Assembly: GCF_900109035.1 (NCBI RefSeq)
Contig: NZ_FNYD01000007.1
Location: 124,001-188,000 of the forward strand
Direction: 5' to 3'
Source of the DNA: Cribrihabitans marinus
GTDB lineage: Bacteria > Pseudomonadota > Alphaproteobacteria > Rhodobacterales > Rhodobacteraceae
DNA length: 64,000 bases
The notes below the pieces were generated by a model, which worked only from the letters and a program-made list of their open reading frames with translations, made no database searches and was not told the origin of the DNA. Both the position numbers and the translations under genes were made by a program. Below, one piece after another: positions 1 to 8,705 of this stretch. The number at the start of each line of letters is the position of its first letter. The first letter of the stretch is position 1.

Positions 1-218
1 CGGTTCCGGGCCGCTACACGGTTCTGGGCACCGACGGGTTCGGACGGTCGGACAGCCGCGTGAACCTGCGCCGGTTCTTCGAGGTGGACGCGAACCACAT
101 CGCCGCCGCTGCCATGGTCGATCTTCATCGCGAGGGCGCGGTGTCCAAGAAGGACCTCGAGGCGGCACTCAGCAAATACGACATCGACGGCGACAAGCCG
201 AACCCGCGGCTGGTTTGA
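1..218 (+). CDS. aceE: Pyruvate dehydrogenase E1 component, C-terminal end (partial)
   Basis: Only the last 72 codons are present, in the frame that starts at base 3 and ends with TGA at 216-218. The translation contains LGTDGFGRSD, the conserved C-terminal segment of homodimeric E1 (AceE), which decarboxylates pyruvate with thiamine diphosphate and acetylates the lipoyl arm of E2. The gene lies 22 bp before aceF in the same direction, as expected for a pdh operon. The N-terminal and cofactor-binding parts lie outside the window, so the call rests on the tail plus the neighbours aceF and lpd. Confidence 0.9.
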   Translation, partial: VPGRYTVLGTDGFGRSDSRVNLRRFFEVDANHIAAAAMVDLHREGAVSKKDLEAALSKYDIDGDKPNPRLV

Positions 219-240
219 GGCCGGGAAGGAGACATCTGAC

Positions 241-1530
241 ATGACAATCGAAGTGAAAGTCCCCGACATCGGCGATTTCTCGGACGTGCCGGTGATCGGC
301 ATATTGGTCAGCGTGGGCGACACCATCGCCGCCGAAGACCCGATCCTGGAACTGGAGAGCGACAAGGCCACGATGGAAGTGCCCGCACCCGCCGCCGGGA
401 CGGTCAAGGAGATCAAGGTTTCCGAGGGCGATACCGTCTCCGAGGGATCGCTGGTGATGATCCTGGAGGGGTCGGACGCCGGCGCAGGCGATGCGCCCGA
501 GGCGGAAACGAAATCCGAATCCAAGCCGGCACCGGCCGCCGAGGAGGCCCCTGCCCCCGCATCGGCGCCGACCCCCGCCCCCGCCGCGGTCACCGATGCC
601 GGTTTCGGCAAGGTCCATGCCAGCCCGTCCGTGCGCGCCTTTGCCCGGCAGCTGGAGATCGACCTGAACAAGGTGAACGGCACCGGCCGCAAGGGCCGCA
701 TCCTGCGCGAGGACGTGACGGCCCATCTAAAATCCACCTCGGCCCCGGCCGCGGGCGGTGCGCCGGCGCAGGGCGGCATGGGCATCCCGCCGATCCCGGC
801 GGTCGATTTCTCGAAATTCGGCCCCGTCGAAGATGTCGAGATGCCGCGCATCAAGAAGCTGAGCGGCCCGGCCCTGCACCGGTCCTGGCTGAACATCCCG
901 CATGTCACCCACAACGAAGAGGCCGACATCACCGATCTGGACGCCTATCGCCGCGAGATGGACGCGCAAGCCAAGCAGGACGGGTATCGCGTCACGCTCC
1001 TGTCCTTCGTGATCAAGGCCAGCGTCTCGGCGCTCAAGCAACATTGGGAGGTGAACTCGTCGATCCACCCCGACGGCGACAAGCTGATCAAGAAGGATTT
1101 CTACAATATCGGTTTCGCTGCCGACACGCCCAACGGGCTGGTGGTGCCGGTGATCCGCGACGCCGACCGCAAGGGGATCATCGAGGTCTCCAAGGAACTG
1201 GGCGAGCTTTCCGCCAAGGCGCGCGAGGGCAAGCTGAAGGGCGACGACATGTCGGGCGCCACCTTCACCATCTCGTCGCTGGGCGGCATCGGCGGCACCA
1301 GCTTCACCCCGATCGTGAACGCACCCGAAGTGGCGATCCTTGGCCTGACCCGGTCCAAGATGGCACCGGTCTGGGATGCGAATGCCGGCAAGAAGGGCAA
1401 GTTCGTGCCACGCAACATGCAGCCGCTGTCGCTCAGCTATGACCACCGGGCCATCGACGGGGCGCTGGCCGCCCGGTTCTGCGCCACGCTGAAACACCTG
1501 CTCGGCGACGTGCGCCGGCTGATGCTGTAA
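241..1530 (+). CDS. aceF: Pyruvate dehydrogenase E2, dihydrolipoamide acetyltransferase
   Basis: E2 core of the pyruvate dehydrogenase complex, which transfers the acetyl group from lipoamide to CoA. At 429 aa it has one N-terminal lipoyl domain (about 2-77, lipoyl lysine K42 in ESDKATMEV), an Ala/Pro-rich linker (about 80-120), a peripheral subunit-binding domain (about 125-160, with [10 protein letters not shown]) and the C-terminal acetyltransferase domain with the DHRAIDG catalytic motif (H402, D406). A single lipoyl domain is typical of alphaproteobacterial E2. ATG follows a GGAAGGAGA ribosome site. It sits between aceE and lpd, whose own lipoyl domain is nearly the same as this one. Confidence 0.97.
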   Translation: MTIEVKVPDIGDFSDVPVIGILVSVGDTIAAEDPILELESDKATMEVPAPAAGTVKEIKVSEGDTVSEGSLVMILEGSDAGAGDAPEAETKSESKPAPAAEEAPAPASAPTPAPAAVTDAGFGKVHASPSVRAFARQLEIDLNKVNGTGRKGRILREDVTAHLKSTSAPAAGGAPAQGGMGIPPIPAVDFSKFGPVEDVEMPRIKKLSGPALHRSWLNIPHVTHNEEADITDLDAYRREMDAQAKQDGYRVTLLSFVIKASVSALKQHWEVNSSIHPDGDKLIKKDFYNIGFAADTPNGLVVPVIRDADRKGIIEVSKELGELSAKAREGKLKGDDMSGATFTISSLGGIGGTSFTPIVNAPEVAILGLTRSKMAPVWDANAGKKGKFVPRNMQPLSLSYDHRAIDGALAARFCATLKHLLGDVRRLML

Positions 1531-1544
1531 GGGAGGGCGCGGAC

Positions 1545-3293
1545 ATGGACGTCAAGGTTCCCGACATAGGCGATTTCACCGACGTTCCGGTGATCGGCAT
1601 CCTGGTCTCGGTCGGCGATACGGTCGCCGCCGAAGACCCGCTGATCGAGCTGGAATCGGACAAGGCCACGATGGAGGTTCCCTCGCCGGCCGCCGGCGTG
1701 GTCAAGGAGATCAAGGTCGCCGAGGGCGACAAGGTTTCCGAAGGCGCGCTGATCATGGTGCTGGAGTCCGACGACGCCAAGGCATCCTCGGGCGATGACG
1801 CGCCTTCGGCCAAGTCCGAGAGCGCACCGGCGGCACCCGAAGCGGTCCAGGCCACCGGCACCGCGTCCGGCAAGGGCGATGTGCATGGCGAGGTGGTCGT
1901 GCTGGGCTCGGGCCCCGGCGGATATACCGCCGCGTTCCGGGCCGCCGACCTGGGCAAGAAGGTGGTGCTGATCGAGAAGGACAGCAACCTGGGCGGCGTC
2001 TGCCTCAACGTGGGCTGCATCCCGTCCAAGGCGCTGCTGCATGCCGCCAAGGTCATCACCGAAGCCGAGGAGATGGGTGAGCACGGCATCAGCTTTGCCA
2101 AGCCCAAGACGGATATCGACAAGCTGCGCGACTGGAAGGATTCGGTCGTGAAACAGCTCACCGGCGGCCTTTCGGGCCTGGCCAAGGGCCGCAAGGTCCA
2201 GGTGGTCAACGGCTATGGCCGTTTCTCGGGGCCGAACATGATCGAGGTGCAGAACGACGAGGGCCTCACCAAGGTCAGTTTCGACCAGTGCATCATCGCC
2301 GCCGGCTCGGAACCCGTCACCTTGCCCTTCATCCCGCATGACGACGACCGGGTGATCGATTCCACCGGCGCGCTCGAGCTCGATGGCATCCCCAAGCGGC
2401 TGCTGGTGCTCGGCGGTGGTATCATCGGGCTGGAAATGGCCTGCGTCTATGACGCGCTGGGATCCAGGGTCACGGTGGTCGAGCTGATGGACCAGCTGAT
2501 CCCCGGCGCCGACAAGGACATCGTGAAACCCCTGCACAAGCGGATCGAGGGCCGCTATGAGGCGATCAAGCTGAAGACCAAGGTCACCGCGGTAGAGGCG
2601 CAGAAGAAGGGGCTGAAGGTCACCTTCGAGGACGACAAGGGCGAAAGCTCGACCGACACGTTCGACAAGGTTCTGGTAGCGGTTGGGCGCCGGCCCAATG
2701 GCAAGCTGGTGGATGCCGAAAAGGCCGGTGTCGCCGTCGATGACCGCGGCTTCATCGCCGTGGACGGCCAGCAGCGCACGGGCCAGAGCCACATCTTCGC
2801 CATCGGCGACGTGGTGGGCCAGCCGATGCTGGCGCACAAGGCCGTGCATGAGGGCAAGGTTGCCGCCGAGGTCGCGGCCGGTCACAAGCGCCATTTCGAT
2901 GCCAAGGTGATCCCCAGCGTGGCCTATACCGATCCCGAGGTCGCCTGGGTCGGCCTGACCGAGACGCAGGCCAAGGAACGGGGCATCAAGGTCGGCAAGG
3001 GCGTGTTCCCCTGGGCCGCGTCGGGCCGGTCGCTGTCGCTTGGCCGCTCGGAAGGTGTCACCAAGGTGATCTTCGATGAGGAGGACGATCGCGTGATCGG
3101 CGCCGGCATCGTCGGGCCCAACGCGGGCGACCTGGTGGCCGAGGTGGCGCTGGCCATCGAGATGGGCGCCGATGCGGTCGACCTGGGGCACACCATCCAC
3201 CCGCACCCGACGCTCAGCGAGACGGTGAACTTTGCCGCCGAAATGTTCGAGGGCACGATCACCGACCTGATGCCGCCGAAGAAAAAGCGCTGA
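1545..3293 (+). CDS. lpd: Dihydrolipoyl dehydrogenase (E3) with N-terminal lipoyl domain
   Basis: FAD flavoprotein that reoxidises dihydrolipoamide with NAD+ in the pyruvate dehydrogenase complex. At 582 aa it is about 110 aa longer than a plain E3, because residues 1-75 form a lipoyl domain (lipoyl K40) followed by a Ser/Ala/Pro linker. The flavoprotein part starts near residue 110 with a [10 protein letters not shown] dinucleotide fold, has the redox disulfide C153/C158 in GGVCLNVGC, a second Rossmann motif ([10 protein letters not shown]), and ends with the HPHPT active-site segment of the dimer interface. It lies 14 bp after aceF in the same operon. E3 enzymes with a lipoyl domain are known in some bacteria, so the fusion is unusual but not unique. 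Confidence 0.97.
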   Translation: MDVKVPDIGDFTDVPVIGILVSVGDTVAAEDPLIELESDKATMEVPSPAAGVVKEIKVAEGDKVSEGALIMVLESDDAKASSGDDAPSAKSESAPAAPEAVQATGTASGKGDVHGEVVVLGSGPGGYTAAFRAADLGKKVVLIEKDSNLGGVCLNVGCIPSKALLHAAKVITEAEEMGEHGISFAKPKTDIDKLRDWKDSVVKQLTGGLSGLAKGRKVQVVNGYGRFSGPNMIEVQNDEGLTKVSFDQCIIAAGSEPVTLPFIPHDDDRVIDSTGALELDGIPKRLLVLGGGIIGLEMACVYDALGSRVTVVELMDQLIPGADKDIVKPLHKRIEGRYEAIKLKTKVTAVEAQKKGLKVTFEDDKGESSTDTFDKVLVAVGRRPNGKLVDAEKAGVAVDDRGFIAVDGQQRTGQSHIFAIGDVVGQPMLAHKAVHEGKVAAEVAAGHKRHFDAKVIPSVAYTDPEVAWVGLTETQAKERGIKVGKGVFPWAASGRSLSLGRSEGVTKVIFDEEDDRVIGAGIVGPNAGDLVAEVALAIEMGADAVDLGHTIHPHPTLSETVNFAAEMFEGTITDLMPPKKKR

Positions 3294-3312
3294 GACCGGC
3301 GCGACGAGATTG

Positions 3313-3342
3313 CGGGCAGGACGCCGACGCGCGTTCTGCCCG
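3313..3342. terminator. Candidate bidirectional hairpin between lpd and the Lrp-like gene
   Basis: An 11-bp stem with one G-T pair (3313-3323 with 3332-3342) and an 8-nt loop sits in the 51-bp gap between two convergent genes. Neither side has a good T-tract, so intrinsic termination is only suggested. Confidence 0.45.
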
Positions 3343-3344
3343 TC

Positions 3345-3584
3345 TCAGAACGCCTTGAACGTCATCGTGGTCAGCGACCGCTCGATCCCGGGGATGTCGA
3401 GCAGGCGTTCGTTGATGAAATGGCCCACATCCTGATCCTTGGGGATGTAGAGCTTCATCAGAAGATCCCATTCGCCGCTGGTCGAGTGCAGTTCCGAGTG
3501 GATCTCGCGCAGCGCGATCTCTTCGGCCACCTTGTAGGTGGCGCCGGGCTTGCAGCGAATCTGGACGAATACGCAGGTGGTCAT
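3345..3584 (-). CDS. Stand-alone Lrp/AsnC ligand-binding (RAM) domain protein
   Basis: 79-aa protein made only of the alpha-beta RAM domain that follows the helix-turn-helix in Lrp/AsnC regulators. It reads MTTCVFVQIRCKPG at the start, then TSGEWDLLMKLY, then a final IPGIERS segment and a beta strand. No DNA-binding part is encoded upstream. Such stand-alone RAM proteins occur in many bacteria and may bind an amino acid or another Lrp subunit; the ligand here is unknown. The chosen ATG follows GGGGGCCGGA; an upstream ATG at 3707 would add an unlikely leader. It is convergent with lpd and divergent from hisB. Confidence 0.85.
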   Translation of the reverse strand: MTTCVFVQIRCKPGATYKVAEEIALREIHSELHSTSGEWDLLMKLYIPKDQDVGHFINERLLDIPGIERSLTTMTFKAF

Positions 3585-3745
3585 TCCGGCCCCCGAATGT
3601 GGATGCGGCTCCAAGCTGTCATGCCGCCACTCGTGGCGCAATCCCCTGATTTCGCCGCAACACATCGCCGCGCCGGTTCCGCGCGGGCTGGCAATCATCC
3701 CGGGCATGCGCCTATATGCGGGCCGGAACCAGCAAGGATATGCCC

Positions 3746-4333
3746 ATGCGCCGCGCCGCGATCACCCGCAAGACCGCCGAGACCGAAATCAGCGTCGAGA
3801 TCGACCTGGACGGAACCGGACGCTACGATAACAGCACCGGCGTCGGGTTCTTCGATCACATGCTCGACCAGCTGGCCCGCCATTCCCTGATCGACATGAC
3901 CATCAAGGCGCAGGGCGATCTGCATATCGACGACCACCACACGGTCGAGGATACCGGCATCGCGCTGGGCCAGGCGCTGGGCCAGGCCTTGGGCGACAAG
4001 CGCGGCATCGGGCGCTATGGCGAATGCCGCCTGCCGATGGACGACGCACAGGTCGCCTGCGCGCTGGACCTGTCGGGCCGGCCCTTCCTGGTCTGGACGC
4101 TGGACTTTCCCACCGCGAAGATCGGCACATTCGACACCGATCTGGTGCGCGAGTTCTTCCAGGCCCTGGCCACCCATGGCGGCATCACCCTGCATGTCGA
4201 CCTGCTGCACGGGATCAACAGCCACCACATCGCCGAGGCCGCGTTCAAGTCGGTGGCGCGCGCGTTGCGTGACGCGGTGGAAACCGACCCGCGCAAGGCC
4301 GACGCGATCCCGTCCACCAAGGGCGCGCTCTGA
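3746..4333 (+). CDS. hisB: Imidazoleglycerol-phosphate dehydratase
   Basis: Monofunctional 195-aa HisB, the sixth step of histidine biosynthesis (IGP to imidazole-acetol phosphate, Mn-dependent). Characteristic motifs are [21 protein letters not shown] and [14 protein letters not shown], whose His/Asp/Glu residues bind the metals. It lacks the N-terminal HAD phosphatase found in enterobacteria. Two ATGs 6 bp apart are possible; AAGGA at 3734-3738 is 7 nt from the second ATG (3746) but only 1 nt from the first, so 3746 is preferred. The stop touches the hisH start (TGAATG). Confidence 0.97.
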   Translation: MRRAAITRKTAETEISVEIDLDGTGRYDNSTGVGFFDHMLDQLARHSLIDMTIKAQGDLHIDDHHTVEDTGIALGQALGQALGDKRGIGRYGECRLPMDDAQVACALDLSGRPFLVWTLDFPTAKIGTFDTDLVREFFQALATHGGITLHVDLLHGINSHHIAEAAFKSVARALRDAVETDPRKADAIPSTKGAL

Positions 4334-4972
4334 ATGCTGACGGCGATCATCGACTACGAATCGGGCAACCTGCACTCGGCCGAAAAGGCGTTTCAGCGCA
4401 TGGCGCGGGAACGCGATGCCGGCGAGGTCGTGGTCACCTCGGATGCCGAAACCGTGGCCCGGGCCGACCGGCTGGTGCTGCCGGGCGACGGCGCCTTTCC
4501 GGCCTGTGCGGCGGCGCTGCGCGGGCGGACGGGGCTTTACGAGGCGCTGGTCGACGCGGTCGAGACCCACGGGCGCCCCTTCCTGGGCATTTGCGTCGGG
4601 ATGCAGCTGATGGCCACCTCTGGCCATGAATACAGCACCACGCCGGGGCTGGACTGGATCGGCGGTGACGTGGTGCGGATCGAACCGGGCGACGCGCGGC
4701 TCAAGGTGCCGCATATGGGCTGGAACGATTTGGTCATAGACCGGCCGCATCCGGTCTTTGACGGGATCGAGACCGGTGACCACGCCTATTTCGTCCATTC
4801 CTACCACTTGCGGGTCGCCGATCCGGCGCATCGGATCGCCCATGTGGACTATGGCGGGCCGGTCACGGCCGTGATCGGGCGCGACACGGTGCTCGGGATG
4901 CAGTTCCACCCCGAGAAGAGTCAGGCCATCGGGTTGCGGATGATCGGCAATTTCCTGAGCTGGGCGCCCTGA
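4334..4972 (+). CDS. hisH: Imidazole glycerol phosphate synthase, glutaminase subunit
   Basis: Class I glutamine amidotransferase, 212 aa, that feeds ammonia to HisF to make IGP and AICAR. The triad is visible: C87 in GICVGMQLM and H192/E194 in QFHPEKSQ. It begins directly at the hisB stop, so translation is probably coupled. Its obligate partner HisF is not encoded anywhere in this window, although hisA follows after one inverted gene. Confidence 0.97.
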   Translation: MLTAIIDYESGNLHSAEKAFQRMARERDAGEVVVTSDAETVARADRLVLPGDGAFPACAAALRGRTGLYEALVDAVETHGRPFLGICVGMQLMATSGHEYSTTPGLDWIGGDVVRIEPGDARLKVPHMGWNDLVIDRPHPVFDGIETGDHAYFVHSYHLRVADPAHRIAHVDYGGPVTAVIGRDTVLGMQFHPEKSQAIGLRMIGNFLSWAP

Positions 4973-4982
4973 CCGGACGGTC

Positions 4983-5369
4983 TCAGTTCACCCGGCGCCA
5001 GGTCTGCTTGGAACAGATCAGCCCGCCCGCCACGCAGCCGCGCAGGGCAAGGCTGTTGCCGTCGAGATTCATCTTGCCGATATAGACCTTGTCGTTCGAG
5101 GGCCGCCACACCTTGCCGGCATAGCTGCCGTCGCCATTGGGCACCATGTCGATCACCAGCGTCTTGCCCAGATTGGGCGACTTGTATTCGCCGCCGTCGT
5201 TGAAGGTGCGCGCGATCGTCCCGCAGATCGCCGCGCCGCATTTCTGCATCCGGACATGTGCAAAGGCGCCGTCATCGGGCTGTGTCTGCCAGGTGCCCAA
5301 AACCGGATCCGCACCCGCGGTTCCAGCCAGACCCACCGCCGCGATTGCCGCCAGCAAAAGATGTTTCAT
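4983..5369 (-). CDS. Secreted DUF2147 family protein
   Basis: 128-aa protein with a signal peptide ([16 protein letters not shown], cleavage after about residue 20) followed by one DUF2147 domain, which reads [11 protein letters not shown], then [11 protein letters not shown], then a C-terminal [10 protein letters not shown]. Family members are small exported beta-rich proteins, probably periplasmic; no activity is established. Two cysteine pairs may form disulfides. The second of two close ATGs is chosen because GGGAGG is 8-10 nt upstream of it. The gene is inverted between hisH and hisA; it is convergent with hisH (10-bp gap) and divergent from hisA. Confidence 0.85.
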   Translation of the reverse strand: MKHLLLAAIAAVGLAGTAGADPVLGTWQTQPDDGAFAHVRMQKCGAAICGTIARTFNDGGEYKSPNLGKTLVIDMVPNGDGSYAGKVWRPSNDKVYIGKMNLDGNSLALRGCVAGGLICSKQTWRRVN

Positions 5370-5500
5370 CGCCATTTCCTCCCTGTTCAGGCGCAGTCTG
5401 GCCAACCCGGCGCCCGTGTTGCAAGCCTGACCTCGGGTCGCGTTGCATCCCGCCACTTGTTCATGCCATATCCGCCCGCATCCCAGCGAAAGGCGCCGCC

Positions 5501-6223
5501 ATGATCCTCTACCCCGCCATCGACCTCAAGGACGGCCAGGCCGTGCGCCTGCTGCGCGGCGAGATGGACAAGGCGACAGTCTTCAACGACGATCCCGCCG
5601 CCCAGGCCCGCGCCTTTGTCGAGGCCGGATGCCAATGGCTGCACCTGGTGGACCTGAACGGCGCCTTCGCCGGAACGCCGGTCAACGCCGCGCCGGTCGA
5701 GGCGATCCTGGAGGCCTGCGAGGTGCCCGCGCAGCTGGGCGGCGGTATCCGGGACATGGCCACCATCGAGGCCTGGCTGGACAAGGGGCTGGCGCGGGTG
5801 ATCCTCGGCACTGTCGCGGTCGAAGACCCCGCGCTCGTGCGCGAGGCCGCCCGCGCCTTTCCCGGCCGGGTGGCCGTGGGCATCGACGCCCGCAAGGGAC
5901 GGGTCGCGACCAAAGGCTGGGCCGAAGAGACCGACGTCGAGGCCACCGAGCTGGCCCGCAGCTTCGAGGATGCGGGCGTGGCCGCGATCATCTATACCGA
6001 CATCGACCGCGACGGCGCCATGCAGGGGCCGAATGTCCCGGCCACCGCGGCGCTCGCCCGCGCCGTCTCGATCCCGGTGATCGCCTCGGGCGGCGTCTCC
6101 TCGCTGGACGACCTGATCGCGTTGCGCGACTGCGGCGTGGCGCTGGATGGCGCCATCTCGGGCCGGGCGCTCTATGACGGCGCGCTGGACCTCGGCGAGG
6201 CCCTGGCCTCCCTGCGCGACTGA
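5501..6223 (+). CDS. hisA: ProFAR isomerase, histidine biosynthesis
   Basis: 240-aa (beta/alpha)8 enzyme that isomerises ProFAR to PRFAR in the fourth step of histidine biosynthesis. It starts [12 protein letters not shown] with the first catalytic aspartate and carries phosphate-binding segments LGGGIRD and IASGGVSS plus YTDIDRDG with the second catalytic aspartate. Length and ends match the family. It has its own upstream region because the inverted DUF2147 gene separates it from hisBH. In relatives hisF and hisE often follow; here the next gene is unrelated and on the other strand. Confidence 0.97.
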   Translation: MILYPAIDLKDGQAVRLLRGEMDKATVFNDDPAAQARAFVEAGCQWLHLVDLNGAFAGTPVNAAPVEAILEACEVPAQLGGGIRDMATIEAWLDKGLARVILGTVAVEDPALVREAARAFPGRVAVGIDARKGRVATKGWAEETDVEATELARSFEDAGVAAIIYTDIDRDGAMQGPNVPATAALARAVSIPVIASGGVSSLDDLIALRDCGVALDGAISGRALYDGALDLGEALASLRD

Positions 6224-6507
6224 ACCGCGGCATATACTGGCCGAAGGACACCTGTTCTCTGGATTGACCGTGATGCGATCACAGGCGGAAGCGCGTCAAA
6301 CCCCCGAGGGCGTGATGTCGCCCCATGGCTGGTGTTCCGCTCACATGCAAGTGGCCCGCACGGGTGAATGGAACGGTTGCGCCTGATCCCTTTTGCTTGG
6401 AACAGTACAAGGATCTTGGGAACCGCCCCCCAAGTCGGCCTGTCGAAGACACGGGTTGATGGAGCCGGACCGGATGCCAACCGCGAGTGGAAGACCCGCC
6501 TGACCCC
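6224..6507. other. Intergenic region after hisA, no gene recognised
   Basis: 284 bp between hisA and the convergent ligase gene. Short open frames exist but none resembles a protein family, and I see no strong hairpin followed by a T-tract. It is where hisF would be expected in relatives, so it may be a rearrangement junction. I see no hisF remnant in it. Confidence 0.5.
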
Positions 6508-7728
6508 TCAGTCGTAGCTGCGCTGGTCCTCGATCACCAGCCCGTCGCGCGGCAGCGAGCCGGGGGCGACCACTTCGACCGCGCCCTTGAGCTTGAGGAG
6601 CTCGGCCACCGACCGGGCGAACCGGGCGTCGTCGCCGCCAGCCGCCTCGATCCGGACGGTCATCGCATCCATCTCGCCCTGGCGCGTGGCGATCACCCGG
6701 GCCTTGACGATCTCGTCATGCCGGGCCACCAGCTGCGCGACCTGTTCGGGCCGCACGAACATGCCCTTGATCTTGGTCGTCTGGTCGGCCCGCCCCATCC
6801 AGCCCTTGATGCGCATGTTGGTGCGCCCGCAAGGCGACGTGCCCGGCATCACCGCGCTGAGATCACCCGTGGCGAAGCGGATCAGCGGATAGTCGGGGTT
6901 GAGCGAGGTCACGACCACCTCACCCACTTCGCCCGGGGCGACCGGCGTGCCGGTGCCGGGGGTGACGATCTCGACGATGACATGCTCGTCCACGATCAAC
7001 CCCTCCATTGCCGGGCTTTCATAGGCAATGTTGCCCAGATCGGCAGTGGCGTAGCATTGCAGGCAGGCGATGCCGCGATCGGCATAGTCCTGGCGCAGCG
7101 ACGGGAACAGCGCACCGCCGCCCACCACCGCCCTGGTGAAGCCCAGCGCCACGCCCATCTCTTCCGCCTTGTCGAGGATCACCTTCAGGTAATCCGGCGT
7201 GCCGGCATATGCGGTGCAACCCACGTCGCGCGCCGCCGTCACTTGCAACTCGGTCTGCCCGGTCCCCGCCGGCAGCACCGCCGCGCCAACCGCCCGCGCG
7301 CCATTCTCGAAGATCATGCCGGCCGGCGTCAGGTGATAGCCGAAACAGTTCTGCACGATATCGCCTGGGCCCACACCGGCGGCATGCAGGAACCGGCCCA
7401 TCCGCCACCAGTCATGATCGGTGCCGCCGGGCTCGTAGATCGGACCGGGCGACTGGAACACATGGGCGAAGTGGCGCGCGGGCTTGACCGTGTAGCCGCC
7501 GAAGGGCGGACGCTCGGCCTGTGCGCGTGTCAGGTCGGTCTTGCGCAGCACCGGCAGCGCCGCCAGCGCCCCGGGTCCGGTGATCGCCTGCGGATCGACC
7601 TCGGCCAGCGCATCGGCATATGCCGGCGCCTGCTTCGCGCGGGCGATCTGGGCCGGAAGCGCCTGGGCCAGATCCGCCGCACGCTGATCCGCCGAGCGGA
7701 TTTCAAGCGCATCGAAATGCTGTGTCAT
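6508..7728 (-). CDS. PaaK-like acyl-CoA ligase (phenylacetate-CoA ligase family)
   Basis: 406-aa adenylate-forming enzyme of the phenylacetate-CoA ligase type, smaller than FadD enzymes. Visible family features are a YHLTPAGM segment, the AYAGTPDYL core motif, GGGALFPSLR, YATADLG near the adenine pocket, RFATGDLS (ATP ribose Asp) and KGMFVRPEQV at the C-terminal lid. The substrate is probably a carboxylic acid, perhaps aromatic, but cannot be read from sequence. GGAGG lies 8 nt before ATG. It belongs by position to the ABC transporter locus, although the plus-strand repeat protein lies between it and livF. Confidence 0.88.
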   Translation of the reverse strand: MTQHFDALEIRSADQRAADLAQALPAQIARAKQAPAYADALAEVDPQAITGPGALAALPVLRKTDLTRAQAERPPFGGYTVKPARHFAHVFQSPGPIYEPGGTDHDWWRMGRFLHAAGVGPGDIVQNCFGYHLTPAGMIFENGARAVGAAVLPAGTGQTELQVTAARDVGCTAYAGTPDYLKVILDKAEEMGVALGFTRAVVGGGALFPSLRQDYADRGIACLQCYATADLGNIAYESPAMEGLIVDEHVIVEIVTPGTGTPVAPGEVGEVVVTSLNPDYPLIRFATGDLSAVMPGTSPCGRTNMRIKGWMGRADQTTKIKGMFVRPEQVAQLVARHDEIVKARVIATRQGEMDAMTVRIEAAGGDDARFARSVAELLKLKGAVEVVAPGSLPRDGLVIEDQRSYD

Positions 7729-7808
7729 GGGTCGAACCTCCGCGGGCCGCCGCCGATCTTCCGGGCGCGACAGCTTGTCAGATTGTCATTGGGTTTACGT
7801 TGGGGCAA

Positions 7809-7830
7809 TTGACGGTATGCCATTGCATAC
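7809..7830. promoter_or_regulatory. Perfect palindrome in the ligase / repeat-protein divergent promoter
   Basis: GTATGC (7815-7820), 4-nt spacer, GCATAC (7825-7830): a perfect 6-4-6 inverted repeat in the 137-bp region between two divergent starts. TTGACG at 7809-7814 abuts it and could be a -35 element. It looks like an operator for a dimeric regulator, which is not identified. Confidence 0.5.
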
Positions 7831-7865
7831 TGCACTGGCCGGCCGAGCCGAGAGAGGACGACACC

Positions 7866-8699
7866 GTGACCGACACCGCCGATTCCATTGCCGAACTTGA
7901 CCGCAGGATCACCTTTCACGAGGACATCCAGACGATGGAGGCCGATTTCTCGGACCTTCATTTCGACACGTCCGAAACGGTGAACCGCGTTTATGACCGG
8001 TTGGAGGATCGCATCGCGAAATCCGGCGAGGAGCACTGGTTCTTCCTGGTCAACCTGCACGGCACCCGCATCGACCCGGCCGCCTGGCTGGCCTATTCCC
8101 GACGCGGCAAGGCGCTGAACCTGTCGCATTCCATGGGCTCGGTCCGGTTCGACCCCTCCGAGGAAACGCGCGGGCAGATCCAGCGCGCCGCCAATACCGA
8201 GGCGTTCGATCCCAACCTCTTTGCCAACCGCGACGCGGCGCTGGCGCGCATCGCCGAATTGCCCAGCAAGCGCCGCAAGCGGGTGGCGCATGATCCGAAC
8301 TATGTGCTGGCGGATTACGTGCGGCGCATCTCGTTCGATCCCGAGACGCAGATCATGAACGTGGATTTCTCGCATTTCACGTTTCATCACTCGCGCGACG
8401 TCAACGAGTTCTACGACCATATCGAAGAGCGTATCGCCGAGACGGGCCGCAAGTGGTTCTTTCTGATCGACCTCAACGGCTGCCAGATCCTGCCCGCGGC
8501 CTGGGTGCAATATGCCCGGCGCGGCAAGGCGCTGAACCAGGCGTCCTCGCTGGGCTCGGTGCGCTATGCCGCCGGATCCGAGACCGAGGCCGACATCCGC
8601 CTGCGCGCCGAAACCCAGGGATTCCGCCCGAATATCCGAAACACCCGCGAAGAGGCGCTGGAGCGGATTGCCGAGATGAAGGCCGAAGAACACGTCTGA
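7866..8699 (+). CDS. Unrecognised protein of two tandem ~117-residue repeats
   Basis: 277 aa, GTG start 8 nt after AGAGAGGA. Residues 15-132 and 155-271 are homologous repeats. Each holds a D-F-S start, a helix with YDRLEDRIA / YDHIEERIA, a hydrophobic strand WFFLVNLHG / WFFLIDLNG, then PAAW, Y-x-RRGKALN, SLGSVR-like and a closing ALARIAEL / ALERIAEM helix. No signal peptide, membrane segment or catalytic motif is evident, so it is probably cytoplasmic. The alternating strand and helix pattern, with a conserved RRGKALN loop in both copies, suggests an internally duplicated ligand-binding fold; I cannot assign a family. It is divergent from the PaaK-like ligase and convergent with livF (6-bp gap), so the setting ties it to the transporter locus. 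Confidence 0.8.
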   Translation: MTDTADSIAELDRRITFHEDIQTMEADFSDLHFDTSETVNRVYDRLEDRIAKSGEEHWFFLVNLHGTRIDPAAWLAYSRRGKALNLSHSMGSVRFDPSEETRGQIQRAANTEAFDPNLFANRDAALARIAELPSKRRKRVAHDPNYVLADYVRRISFDPETQIMNVDFSHFTFHHSRDVNEFYDHIEERIAETGRKWFFLIDLNGCQILPAAWVQYARRGKALNQASSLGSVRYAAGSETEADIRLRAETQGFRPNIRNTREEALERIAEMKAEEHV

Positions 8700-8705
8700 T
8701 CCCCC

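Noticed and set aside
6224-6507. Remnant of hisF
   Set aside because: No frame in the gap shows HisF motifs; the region is simply unassigned.
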